Translations under genes and position numbers: made by a program
The notes under the pieces: generated by a model
The model's input: the letters and a program-made list of their open reading frames with translations, nothing else
What the model was told of the DNA's origin: nothing
Databases searched by the model: none
NCBI GenBank assembly: GCA_907163345.1
Contig: CAJQUN010000395.1
Coordinates: 1 to 64,000 of the forward strand
Reading direction: 5' to 3'
Source of the DNA: Haberlea rhodopensis
Taxonomy: Eukaryota > Streptophyta > Magnoliopsida > Lamiales > Gesneriaceae
Length of the DNA stretch: 64,000 nucleotides
In this document: positions 35,400 through 48,500 of the stretch, piece after piece
How the letters are laid out: each line of letters starts with the position of its first letter
How positions within the stretch are numbered: the stretch's first letter is position 1

Positions 35400-35845
35400 T
35401 AGTGTATTTTAATGCCCCTCGCTTAAATGCAACATGCGGTACTCCCACCCCTCGCTTTACATATAGGCGGCATAGAATAACCTCGCTTAAATGGACATGC
35501 GGCGCTCCCACCCCTCGCTTCACATTTTAGCGGCAAATATTATTTCCTCGCCTCATATGATAACCACGCTTCAATGTGACATGCGGCGCTCCCACCCCTC
35601 GCTTCACATTTCAGCGGCACAAAACAAACAAATAGCGGCAAGCATTTAAAATCATCACTCATCCATAACAATGACTCATGGGATTTTCACCAAGTATTTC
35701 ATCTATACCTGCAACACAAAGCATATTCCATATCCCAATATACATCATCATGAGCGTATTTTAATGCACCTCGCTCAAATGCGACATGCGGCACTCCCAC
35801 CCCTCGCTTCAACATTTGGCTGCAGAGCATTAAAATCATCACTCC
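35400..35845. repeat. CCTCGCTT / GCGGCA repeat cluster
   Basis: Irregular repeats with CTCCCACCCCTCGCTT, GACATGCGGC and CACATTTAGCGGCA recur about five times. A closely similar cluster is at 10510-10700 in the solo LTR, so this module is shared between an LTR and the leader of a different element. Confidence 0.8.
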
Positions 35846-36295
35846 ATTGTACACATGCAACCACAATGTATAATCCATGATGTATATAAAACGCAGGTTA
35901 CCGTTTCGTGTTTTTCAACCCTGGCCTTAGCCTTTCGCGTCATAGTGTTCCTACAGGAACAATCTCAAACCATGAGCATACGATAATCCATATTCACCAC
36001 AATATGATTATAATGAGTAAATGCATAAACTATGAGTACAAAGTACTTCCCGTATCCCAATGCATTTCAAAATGCTCCATTTGGTTGTCCCTGTGTCACA
36101 ACTCACAATCATAATTAACAGGTTATATTATGATTCTATAGATGTCATGACATATAATCGTTTCACTATGATCACATATCACAAATGCACATAAGCAAAA
36201 TAGTTGTGTCACACAACACTAACTACTATCATGCATAAATATGTGCTACCCATCCCCATCAGCATGATCCAGGCCCTCAACAGCCCCAAAGAGCT

Positions 36296-36318
36296 AACCA
36301 CTGCTCTGATACCACTAC
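36296..36318 (-). promoter_or_regulatory. tRNA-Met primer binding site of the LARD-like element
   Basis: Minus-strand TGGTATCAGAGCAGTGG lies a few bases inside LTR B, as in gypsy-1. Confidence 0.9.
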
Positions 36319-38656
36319 TATAAGGACCCCCGTGCCCTTAACCCATTATTAGTGTATTAACCCCTGCACTTAGTGCATACAATCATGTTATTAAAGGGGA
36401 AAGTGATTACATGCAACTCTAGCATGAATACCGTCTATAAAATTTCTTTACATTAATCGTATAATGTCTATACTTTCCCAACATATTCCATAGAACATAT
36501 GATGCACCTTTAAACATTCACTAACATGCTCTCAATTCATTTTGCAGTTCATAATTAATTGCACACAACACAAATGAAGAGAGAAATGCCCTTGCCTTCT
36601 ATATACATTCCATATACACATAATATTGCTCACATACGAGCATCAAATAAGTAGGCGTGTATCTAATGTATAAAGTATAATACTCAATACCGTCGCTGAT
36701 ACCTCGATCCTGGAAGCACCTCAAATCTACAGCTCGAGCTCAACTCCAAGCCATCGATGTACCTAATAACCTGTCCCCAACAGAGACAGCCCCCATACGG
36801 GGTGAGCATACCAATATCCCAAATCCAACAGTCATAATAATACAATTCATAATTTACAACAACGTAAATGCTTATGAAATACAAATATACTCCCTGGATG
36901 GTATCATCCTCATCCGGGATTCTCTGTACTGTCCCTGTTCTCAAAACAACCGAAATCATCAAATTCCCAAATGCCAGTTAATCATTACATTGATTAACGA
37001 ATCCATATGATATATATTGATATCAAATCATTAAGCAATGATCATGTTTATCCCATTTATCTCATTGCTCGCTCTACTCTAGCGGCATTTCATTCTCACG
37101 CATGCTCAACAGCAGTGGCGTCACAATTGATGTTCGCTCAAAGGCGACAACATCTCAATCATTGCTCGCTCAAAAGCGGCACCATATAATTCCCAATGTA
37201 TATATGTCCATTCATAGTTATTACCATAAACCATGCAATTCAATATACATTTATTGTAATAAAGCATAAATGCACTAACAATTGCAATTACAATAAAGGG
37301 CCATGTTGTACGTCATACGTACCTTATAATTCCGTAGCTCGAGTCCAACCTCGCCTGATTCCCACGACCCGATGAGTTAAGTGCTAACATGCAAATAACT
37401 CCCAATCAAAAACAAGCATGCAACCACGTGCCTAAGCACGTTCAAAACTTCCAACTTATCGTCTATCCATGACGATTACCCATATAAAAGCCACCCGGCT
37501 AAGCATGCATAATACTCAAAATATACTATTCAACAAGTTTAAAAGATAGCCAAGAATTCATCCGAGAATTCCATTTAATTAATCTTGGCTCCAACCAAAC
37601 CATTTAAAAGTCTAGCATTCCCATTGGAATGTGAACATTGCCCCGGAAGCCGACCATTTAAGTCAAAATTCCAAAATCCCACGAAAAAGCCAAGAAAACC
37701 ACAAATCACATGAGGGCGATCGATCGCTATACCGGGCGATCGATCGCTAGCCCCTTGGCGATCGATCGCTCGATATAGCGATCGATCGCCAGACCTTACT
37801 GGCGCGAGGCGATCGATCGCTCAAAAGTGGCGATCGATCGCCACAATGCTGAAAAGCCTACTGCCTGCATGCGATCGGTCGCCTGCTTCGGGCGATCGAT
37901 CGCCATGCCCTGCAACTCGAAAAACTCCATTTTTAAAAGCTTGAAACCTCCACAAATCATACCCCAACTCCTCCCAATTCAAAACCACAACAAAACAACA
38001 CCCAGGAACCTCCAACAAGGGTGTTAAACTCAATTTAAAACAAACCCAAAAGATTTTATGATTTCACCAAAATCACCCAAACCAAAATAAACCCAAAACT
38101 CAACCAAAACCAACAAAATTACTATCAAATCAAAGCTACAAGGGAGGAGAAAGAGATTACCAGCTTTTCTTCAAGAAATCCGGCCCCTAAATCGTGTTCT
38201 CAAAGATTTCCATTGAAGGGGGAAAGGAGGGAATGGTTTTGGGGTAATGGGGTTGGCGTGAAAAAGGGAAGGAGGAGAGAAATGGATTCCGAATGACGGA
38301 ATCCCAAGTCCAGCTGGTATATATAGCAAAAATGCCCCAAAATACCAATACTTCCACAATTACATCATGATTCATTAAAAATCATCTGTTTTCAAAAACT
38401 CTCTCTCCAACATCAAATCCCCACACTGGCCCAACATAAAGCACCCCGGACTCCAAGTCCCACTAAAAACCCAACTCATAGGTTTTCCACCAAAATGAGA
38501 ATACAACCTCCACCTTTGGATCCAACGATCCCAAATGCCCGATTCAACAATCCCGGGAGACGCAAAACTGCAATTAATTCCTAGTTGCCACAATTAAAAA
38601 TCCATCAAAGATTATTACCACACCGGGATTAACACCATTAATCCCCGGGCATCACA
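36319..38656 (-). mobile_element. 5' LTR (LTR B) of the LARD-like element
   Basis: 2338 bases, partner of LTR A. Its inner end reads TATAAGG instead of TGTAAGG, a point change in the terminal dinucleotide. It has the TATA box near 38317-38327, donor-like GTAATC near 38160, palindrome array at 37715-37904 and hairpin GTACGTCATACGTAC near 37307-37322. The outer end is followed by the AATCA duplication. Confidence 0.92.
37715..37904. repeat. CGATCGATCG palindrome array in LTR B
   Basis: Seven exact cores and one CGATCGGTCG variant. The first two cores have no counterpart in LTR A of the same element. Confidence 0.9.
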
Positions 38657-40075
38657 AATCAACTACACAGTTAGTTCATACATTTGCCATTCGAATACTC
38701 AATAAAGCCTCCAATTCATGCTATTGCAAACATGCAATTATATTCATTAATATACACTTTAATTCATGTTTATAACACACATTAACATCTATCTAACTCA
38801 CCTATTCACACAATGACACATGCTCAAAGTTATTAGAATATCAAAACATAGCCCAACACTCACCAAAACACTACCATGATGTAAGCCATAAGAGTAGACT
38901 TTCTTGCTACACAAATAGTAGAGCTTTTGGCCAACACTTGAACACAACTTAAGCATATTATCAAACACCTTATAAGCAGGTTTTTCATGTTGAAGTTGGT
39001 TTTTGTAATTAACCAAGACAGCCCCAAAAATCGAGTCATAGACACCCCCCACAAACTCAAATATGTAGTATCAAGTTTATGCCTCCAATTCACAAGAATT
39101 TCAAACCATTGCTAGCATTATTTTCGAACCACCAAGCTGCTCCTTTCACACACCTTCAGCAGCAGAATCTCAGCCAAACAACAACCCAAAATTTAAGTAC
39201 TAAAATAGCAGATTACTCGAGCAAAACCAACATGGAAATCGAGCCAACTAACTGCTGGAATTTCGAAGTAAAATAGCAAGATTCAAACCCAACAAAGCAC
39301 AAATTTTCGAAACAAAACAACAATTCAAGTCATATAACAGAAGGAATTTTCGAACTTAATAGCCTCATATTTTCGAACCACCATGCTGCAGCAAATGGAA
39401 CCACATTGTAGCAATTTTCGAACCCATAACAACAAGATTTCGAGCATAGCTAACAACAATTTTTCAGACCAATAAATGTGCACGAACAACAACAAAACTC
39501 GATAAGCACTGAGATTTTTGAACTCAATCATGGCCAGAAATAGTATAAATCGCTACAACTCTAAGGGAGGAACACGACTATGGTATGAGACTAGAATACC
39601 CAACTAACATGCACAAAAATGTAGCTGGAAAAGAGAAGAAAGTTGCCCTTTGTGGCTGAGATAGGAGGCGCACTAGTGATGGGGAAAAGAGGGGTGAGGG
39701 TATCGATTTATTAGTGTGTGAAAAGGGGAGAGTGTGTGTGCTTTTATAGCCCTAGTTTAAAACTCCCCCATTTAATTACATCTCAATCTCAATATTAGTT
39801 CCAAATTAAAGCAACCCCTTTATTATTATAAGAAGACCCCTCTTGAATTTAAATTGCATCACAAGTTCAACTCGAAATTATTTGCTCATCTCCGGACCAA
39901 AATATGAACACCAAGAATTTAAGAACTCCTTGAATTAAATAAGCATTATAATACAATCCCGGAATCATGTATTTCAAACACCGGTCCCAACATACTATGT
40001 CCGATAATGAAAACCAGAAATTAAAATACTACAATTAAATCAAATGAATAATTAATAATTATTCCGGACATCACA
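38657..40075 (-). mobile_element. Solo LTR C, right part
   Basis: Minus-strand start of the solo LTR at 40075 (TGTGATGTCCGG), with AAATT outside it. A TATA box GCTATAAAAG is at 39741-39750, about 330 bases from the start. No CGATCGATCG array is present; instead TTCGAA palindromes recur between 39123 and 39422. The pairing with 28814-30016 is shown by the matching AAATT duplications. Confidence 0.87.
39121..39440. repeat. TTCGAA motif cluster in solo LTR C
   Basis: TTTTCGAA or close forms occur near 39121, 39261, 39303, 39347, 39371 and 39415, plus TTTCGAG near 39434, with unrelated spacers. It lies about 635-955 bases from the LTR start, the interval where other LTRs carry CGATCGATCG. Confidence 0.75.
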
Positions 40076-42163
40076 AAATTCATGAATTTAAAATGGCATG
40101 TAGACGGTCGTCATTTCAAATTATCGCAAAATGCAAAGAAAAAGGAATTGCAAGAGGAAGAATGAATTTGAAATACTCATTTCAATTTTTTACCCAAACA
40201 TAAATGATGGATTTGAGTGGGGCATTGAAATTCACTCATTTCAAATCATCCAAACACAACCTTAGTAAAATTTTATATTACAAAATTTGAGAAAACTTGT
40301 ATTTTACTATAAAAACATATCTATACTTTACATAACTTTACATACAGTTAAATATTTATAAAGTAATAGATTTGAAATTGGCAAAATCTTATTAACTTAA
40401 GAAAATACTAAATAATCGATAAATTAATAATTAATAATTTGTTGATTAATTAATATGATAATTTATTAATTTATCAATGTATTACTATTTTTCTTAATGT
40501 ATAGATTGTTTAATGGGAAAATTTTGGCCGCTCCAATAGGAGGAAAACCAACAATCTACTGAAAAAACTTCATAGTGCATAAGGCCATTTTCAAATAAAA
40601 TTTCCAAAATAGACACGGGCGCTCTTCTTCATCTTCACTTGCAACAATTCATTCTCGAAAATACTCCTCAAAAACTATAATTCTCACCATAATCGCGAAT
40701 ACCTCACATTTCTGTTTGCTATCTCACCATTTCCCATAGCTTATATTCTATATTTAGTTTTTTGCTTAACTGTTGCAATGTATGTAAACTAGGGTTTGTA
40801 TATTTTGATTTTTATTAGCTTGAAGTTAGGATTGCACATTATTTTTGTTTAGAATCGAATATTCATGTTATGTCAGTGGTCCATTTGATTTTATAATACT
40901 GGTGCAGCAAACAAGGGAGTGTGATTTTTTTTTTTTTTAAAAAGCTTGTGTTTCTGTTTGTGGTGCACGCAATTATTGTGCACTTTTCTCGAATACACAA
41001 CTAGACTACAGTGCACTCACAAGATGAATCGGGTGCACTTATCAATCATGCATCACTAAACTCATACGATGTACTTACTGGTGTTCTGTTATAAGTGCAT
41101 GAGATAAATCACAAACACACTGTTTCTTTTCTTTCTTCCTAGATTCACTCTACAAATCACACATCACAACTCCCAAATTCTCACATGTTGCCCTTTCCAA
41201 TCCTCAGTTAAAACATGCACACAACAAAATTATCACCTCTTCTCCTTCTCCTTCTCCTTCACCTTCTCCTTCCCCTCTAAGAGACTCATCATTGTTCTTT
41301 CCAATCAACGATTGGACAAAGACAACATGAAGCCACTCCGATCCTCCTCCTCCACAATAGAAACTTTCTGATCGGCGGCCATTGAGAACTCTAGCGAGTT
41401 ATAGATTGATGAAGTGCATGTCATGTTAGGGTGGATAAATCATGGCCTTTCGATCGATTGATCCATGACAGAGTTGTTCCGCTCGAGAGCAATCGACATC
41501 GCACTAAGAAATCTGTAGATGCATATATCTGTATACATATAGGTTGGGAGATTAAAGGAATGTGAGAGACGATGAAATTATATAACATAGGTAATTAAAG
41601 AATAAAAGAAAATTATTAAAAGTTGCACTTATATGTAATTCCACAATGTTTAATTTATTATTTATATATTATTCAAAATCTCACTTTGTTCAGTGTACTT
41701 GTTTCAATGTACTCCATTGTTCAGTGTATTATACAATTTGCAGAGTAAGAGATGTCAAAATAGCTCTTCAGCAAGGTTAAGCTCTGTTAATGTATGAAAT
41801 CAAATGGATCGACTTCAATTCAATTCTACCTGGATTGAATATAAAAACATACAGCTTATAATTTGTGTTAACACAGATTACATCACCTCATCCCTAATGG
41901 CTACACCAAGTTGTGAGAAGCTCAGATAGCTCCATCTCCTTTTTCGCTCTTCCTAACCTTTAAATATCGACCAATTTCCTTCTATGGTTTCAGTCATTTC
42001 TTTTTTATGTAAAACTTTTTAAGAATTTTGAGTCCCCTTTCAGTTTTTCAAAAGATTCTTTAATTTGACAGGTTCCAAAACGAAGGAATAGATCGTGTTT
42101 AAAGGAAAAAAGAGATGCGGCATTCACCAACATCGGTGTAACTTTAATTCGTTATATAAATGT
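40076..42163. other. Intergenic region between solo LTR C and PUX5
   Basis: AT-rich sequence with no gene that I can support. It contains a CTTCTC-type microsatellite at 41238-41276. The last few hundred bases before 42164 should include the PUX5 3' UTR. Confidence 0.55.
41238..41276. repeat. CTTCTC microsatellite
   Basis: Imperfect repeats of CTTCTC/CCTTCT over about 39 bases. Confidence 0.85.
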
Positions 42164-42538
42164 CTATAATTTCTGGATCACAACTGAGTTAGCTATCCCA
42201 GCTTGATCTATTGTGTGGCCCAGATCGGTAAGCTGTTTTGGAGGGAACCCCATCATCTGCAGTTGATAAGTTGTTGGCCCATCGGGCCTCGATGCATCAA
42301 TGAAACCCCGAACATCTCTGATGGTATGGTAGTTGTTGAAGCGTGTGATTAGGCGTGTACCATCTGCCAGCCTTAGCTGAATTGTTGTAGAAGGTTGTGT
42401 GTCATCAACAACTAGGCTGGGAGACGGGGTTGGAGCTGCAGTCAATGCAGTGGTGACAATATTGCTCAGTTCCGTGTCACTGGTTATATCTATAGTTTGG
42501 CCAACACCTTGAAAGGGAAGATGGTTTGTTTGGGGTTC
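42164..42538 (-). CDS. PUX5: PUX5-like exon 4 with stop
   Basis: Acceptor CGGACAG. Reads FQGVGQTIDIT, then the UBX domain STTIQLRLADGTRLITRF through GFPPKQLTDLG to VVIQKL and TAG. Confidence 0.94.
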   Translation of the reverse strand, partial: EPQTNHLPFQGVGQTIDITSDTELSNIVTTALTAAPTPSPSLVVDDTQPSTTIQLRLADGTRLITRFNNYHTIRDVRGFIDASRPDGPTTYQLQMMGFPPKQLTDLGHTIDQAGIANSVVIQKL

Positions 42539-45500
42539 CTGTCCGAGAAAAGAACGACTGCAGTTGAAATAATGTAGACACTAAGGGGGTGATTGTTTTT
42601 ACTTTAGAATTTTAAAATTTAAAATACCATATAGTTTAATATTAGAAACTAATAGCTGAATAAATGTCAAGCATAACCAGATATCCATCAAATTATATAA
42701 TTCGTTTTTTCTCAGAAAACATAGTAAACAAAGCCAAGCCTACCTATGTCTCTAGAGAAGCGGGGACGAACCTGGTAGTTTTCGTCCGTCCTTGTGACAC
42801 TAACAAGAACTTGGGTTTTACTATCGGCTAGAGCAAGTTCCTTTGGACATTCAGACCTCTTAATACTCTGCACTCAGAAGAATATAAACAATACTCACAC
42901 GATTCCATTCAGAGGAAAATACATCTCATCTCCCTTAGTCGTTTGCATGCCTAATGCAAACTGCACAAACTTTATGGATGAAAGAAATTGTTGAGAATAT
43001 ATGGAATCACTTTAGGGCTATATTAGAATTATCAACAAGTCGACCGTATGTTACTTGAATCTATGAGCACATACATGATTAATCGATCAATCAAAAACCA
43101 CCTAGGTTCTCTCACTCGTTATTCCTTCGAAATGATACGTTCTCCTTGGAGCCTCGAGCAGAATTGAAAAATAACCAGATTTCTACCTCTCACTAATTCT
43201 TTAGCAATATTACATTCATTTTTCCAGAAAACAAATAAACTAAGAACGAAAGATGTTACCTCCAAGAAAGAAGCACTCTCAGGGTCGTCAAACATTCTCA
43301 AAGGCCCATTATCCACTGTAAAGCCATTTCTCCAGTAAATAATATTGTGATTAAGGACTTCAGGATGGTGCAGGGTGGAAGACGCCTCCCCAGAAAGTTG
43401 CCTTCCTGTTCCAGTAAAGCTTCTAGATGTAGGAGGTAAAAGATGTTCGGCAGATCCCTCTACAGCTCCTGATTGTCTTGCTTGATCAAATATGGCATCC
43501 ACATCACCTGCTGTCCTTGATCTCGATGGATCTCGAACAAGCATTCCACTGGAACATAGACAAGCATGAGTTACAGATAAATCATGTGAGCACGACATTT
43601 CTCGACTACATATAAACTGGTTTTGAATTATTAAAGCATGCACTTCAGTTCGCAGGACATTTGCACAATTCATCAACAACTGGTGAGATGAGTTTTACAT
43701 TTTTTATGATCGCCAATTAGGTCAGTGGTGGAACACTTGGTTTTCCTGTTACCTTATATCAAGTTACTAGCGTTTTTTTTAACGTTTTGAAACTTTGTTT
43801 TAACCAAGTCAGCTGTTCATCTTCCTACAAATATATTTCTAGCACACACAATGCCTGGTTCAGAAACATCAGTTCACAAAATATTTTTACTTTTTTCTTA
43901 AGAAAGTATGTTGTTTACATATGATTCCAAAAAATATTTCCTGCCAATATACTTCTAGAAATTGAATCATAGAATTGATATGTATAAGATTTTGTTTTGT
44001 AAAATGGATATTTTCTAATATAAATATGTGAAATGTCATACTGCATTCTGAAATTGAATTATAGAGATTGCACAAGAGAATGTCAACTTCAGTTGGGGTA
44101 TCTATGTGAGAATTTGAAAATGAGGCGGAAATGCATATTTTAGTTCCGGAGAAAGAATGTGCTTTCGGAACAAAAGCAGACATTACGAATGGGATGTATT
44201 CATTCTAGAGATTTAAAGACTTTTTTTAGTTTTGTGGAACTAATAAATTTCCATTAACTTTTATAGAATCTCTAAAAGATTTTCATAAACTCTTGTAGAC
44301 TTACTTTATAAGATTTTCATAGACATTTGTAAATCTTTCATAGAATTCTCTGGGTTTTTTGTAACTTATAATCGTATCTTATTTTTAATTGATTTAATTA
44401 AACTAGCAATTAAACATGGATAACCTCTATCAATTTAAAATAGTTTTTATTTATTAATGTAAATAAATTTCATTTACTTAAAAGATAAATCAGTTTGATT
44501 TTATGAAAAATGATAAATGAATCATTATTCAATTTATTGAATCAAAATTTCAATTTTTCGAGTAAATTCAATATATGTAATTAATTAATCAATACTTTTT
44601 TAAACACATAACAATACTTTTATGAATATTAAATAAATAAATAATCAAAGAATTTTATACATTTTTACTAGTAGGCTTTCATGAAAAAAATATCTACAGC
44701 AATAGTATAAACAAAAAAAAAATATCTACAGCAATAGTATAAACAAAAATACTAACTGCCGCCATTATCCCCATGTAGCATATTTTGTAAGAAATCTCAC
44801 CAACCTACGTAAATTTTTGAGCACATCACCAACAGAGGAAAGCAACAACAAAAAATAAGAAAACGTGTTCCCACAAACGAACAAACAAAGGAGCAGGGGC
44901 ATAGCTAGGAATTTTGTATAGGGAGACTAGATGTGAAGGCGTTGCGGCCCCCGAAAGATTTTTGGAGATTCATTTCCCGTGGCTCATTCACATAATGTTC
45001 ATGTATAAAAAAGTATATATTATTTTACATAATTATTTTATATAAAAAACATTTCTTTTGCATACTCGCTAGTTATTGTTTAACAAGATATTTTTCCTCC
45101 ATAACTTTTATTCACCACTTCTTTCTCAATCTTTTATATAAATAATTAAAAAGCCATTTAATCTAAATTTCAAATTATTGTATACAATGAGTTTAAGTAA
45201 GTTTAGATAGAAAACTTTTTTTCCAAGAATTTTTTTTTTAAAATAAATAATTTTTTACTAAAAAAATGTATATCTACATTTTAAAAAAAAAATACGCTTA
45301 AAATGATAAATTAAAAAATGAGATAATGGGAAAAATAAGTATGAAATTATTTTTCCCAACCAATATTTTTTGGACAAATAAAGAAATCCAAAAATATTAT
45401 GGAATGAGATCCAAAAAATTTATGAAAAGAGGTGATTGGGTTTTGAACCCATGACCCAAATAATTTATCATCAGTCATCTACCATCTGCACCACCCACCT

Positions 45501-48500
45501 TTTATGAATTACTTACACAAATATGTATACATATACAAAAAGTTTGGGCAGGGTTGGGGGGTGGGGGGTATGGGTACGCCCCTGCAAAGGAGTCTAACAC
45601 ATTGACAAACCAGTACAGAAACTAGAAACTGACTTGCTAGAGACAACCAAAAGAAACCTATCCAAAAAGATAAACAGGATACCCAAAAGACAAAATATTA
45701 TCATCTCCCCTCATTCCAAATTTAAAGATTTGCTACTAAAAAAACGAAATTAAATTGTCTTCTTATTGTCGAATGTGTCCATCTTCCCCATGGTTCGCAG
45801 ATCCGGTTCCGGAACGACGAATGTGTCCATCTTCCCCATGGTTCGCAGATCCGGTATAAGAGCAGCCGTTCTAGCCATTCCGGAACCGGATCGCCCCTCA
45901 CCTATCTGGAGTATCATCATGTAAAGGAGTCACGTAAAGCCGTTTTTGACACAAAAATCGGTTGCATAATGGTCAAATTGCACAAGAATGGTGGAACGGA
46001 GCGTTATGAAGCGGAGGAGCTGGTATGCACTTGGCGCAATAAGATAGCGCGATCGATCGCGCCTGTTATTTTGTCCCACGAACCACGTAAAGCCACGATC
46101 GATCGTGGCTGTAGAATCTATCGGTGACAATTACATATTATTCTCTTCCACTTGACCATACAATAATGCATTTCCATTATTGTTTATCTTCCACTTGTTG
46201 ACACACGCTTCCACTCTCACTAAAAGTTTTCCATTTATCTTGAAAGTTTCAAGATAAGTTGAAACAAGTTCCAACTTCCAAGAGAGTAGCCTTTCTTCTT
46301 CCTAAATTTGAACTAAGATTATGATGTGCATTAACTTATCCTATGATTAATTGGGTGATGCTTCATAATGTTTTTTCCGTTTTTTTTTTAAAGTTAGATC
46401 ATGTTATTTTGTTCAAAACTCTTTAATTGCAAAGCTAGAAAAAATTCATCAAAGTATTTATGAAATATGTTTATAAAGAAAAACAAAGGGAGTCGCGTGT
46501 ATTAATCATTGTTCTTTTTAAATTTTGAAAGCAAAAAATCGTGAATCACTAAGTATTTAGAAGAATGGCTCCAAAAATTGATATTGGTTGGGTACGCCCC
46601 TGCAAAGGAGTCTAACACATTGACAAACCAGTACAAAAACTAGAAACTGACTTGCTAGAGACAACCAAAAGAAACCTATCCAAAAAGATAAACAGGATAC
46701 CCAAAAGACAAAATATTATCATCTCCCCTCATTCCAAATTTAAAGATTTGCTACTAAAAAAACGAAATTAAATTGTCTTCTTATTGTCGAATGTGTCCAT
46801 CTTCCCCATGGTTCGCAGATCCGGTTCCGGAACGGCGAATGTGTCCATCTTCCCCATGGTTCGCAGATTCGGTATAAGAGCAGCCGTTCCAGCCATTCCG
46901 GAACCGGATCGCCCCTCACCTGTCTGGAGTATCATCATGTAAAGGAGTCACGTAAAGCCGTTTTTGACACAAAAATCGGTTGCATAATGGTCAAATTGCA
47001 CAAGAATGGTGGAACGGAGCGTTATGAAGCGGAGGAGCTGGTATGCACTGTTGGGATATGCCCTAAGACATATCATTAGATGATTGTTTATGACATACAA
47101 TGTAATATGATTTTATGAAATGGCAATTCATTATTATATATTATTCGATTAACTGTGCAATGTGAATTAATATATATGTTAATGTCCTTAGAATAATATT
47201 GTATTATTCTTAAAGATGTCCCTAGTCAAGTATTATCATGAATAGGGATAATGATAATACGTAGAGACTAGTATGTGTTGATTGATGAATTGTTCATTGA
47301 TATGAGATATCAAATCAACACATGGGTACATGTTAGAGAACGAGTACTGGACAGACCCACCATGAGAATGCTACATGGATAGTTATATGAGTGTCATAAG
47401 CAATTCTCATAGTGATAATAATGTATGTAATCCTTACGACTTGTGATCATCATAGATCCCAACATAAGGAGTTATGTATCTTGATATTGTCAAACTTTAC
47501 CCGTAACAGGGTAAACTATAAAGGCGACTATTGGATACACTACGAATTATGTAGAGGGATGTTGACTGATCGAGATAGGATCTGTCCCTCGTATATAACA
47601 GGAGAAGTGTTTGGCCCTTGATCAAGTGAGAACTAAAATGCATGGCCATGCTCGAATGAGTCGATATGTGATATCGAGCTTATTCGTTTATTCTAGTTCT
47701 ACTTGGGGATCAAGAAATAAAGATTGAATATACGAGTATGACTATTTCATGACTCGTGTTCAATCTAAACACAAAGGACAAAGGGATTAAGTTACATGGT
47801 TAATATTATCACAAGTTCTAAAGGTTATGTCGAGTCATTGACATTCTTGTAATTTGGGTAGCATTGATGTGTTGCTAGATGCCGCTCAATGCTTGCGACA
47901 TAAAATGAGATTTTATGTCACTACCAACATTACAAGATCCTATCGGGTCGCACAAAAGATTAAATCGATAAGGGAAATTAAATTCATTGGATGAATTAAT
48001 TATTTAAGAAGAGTCTTAATTAAAAGGATTATAAGGATTTAATTAAATAATGGGTTTGGGCCCATGAGGCTTTAAGAAAGCCTTAAACCTTAATTAAATC
48101 TTATAATATAAATACAAGGTTATGATTAATTGTTAAAACACAATTCATATCATTCCAACCTAATTTTTGAAGCACACGGCCGCACCACCTTGCTTGCTCT
48201 CGGTTTTTCATAGCCGAAGAGAATTCAAGGAAATTCCGTGCCATCTTTCGATTTAGAATCGAGTGCGTTTCTTGTTTCGGTTGAAGAACTTGTCTAGCAA
48301 CTTGTTCTTAAACTATCCCTTCATTCGATTTGATCGTGTGGATACCGTTGAGGCAAAACTTGACAAGTTTTGCTAGTGACTCGAAGGAGACGTTGGACGT
48401 GGTGCTGCTCCGTGGAATCTGCTCAAACACGCTACAAGGGTGAGACTTTTTGTAAACCTTCATCCGATATGAATCCCTATGTATAGATCCGCGGTTTAGT

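Larger units (their letters stand above)
30017..38656 (-). mobile_element. Non-autonomous LTR retrotransposon (LARD-like)
   Basis: 8640 bases with two 2.3-kb LTRs, 5-base duplication AATCA (30012-30016, 38657-38661), a tRNA-Met primer site beside the right LTR and a polypurine tract beside the left LTR, so it reads on the minus strand. The 4-kb interior (32303-36318) shows no gag, protease, RT or integrase motif on either strand, only short ORFs. It fits the large retrotransposon derivative class, which moves with proteins from an autonomous relative. The relative is unknown, although the gypsy LTR features suggest a chromovirus. Confidence 0.88.

Noticed and set aside
40590..41560. Possible small gene in the region left of PUX5
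   Set aside because: UTR-like pyrimidine-rich sequence and a microsatellite are present, but no reading frame or splice pattern could be supported.
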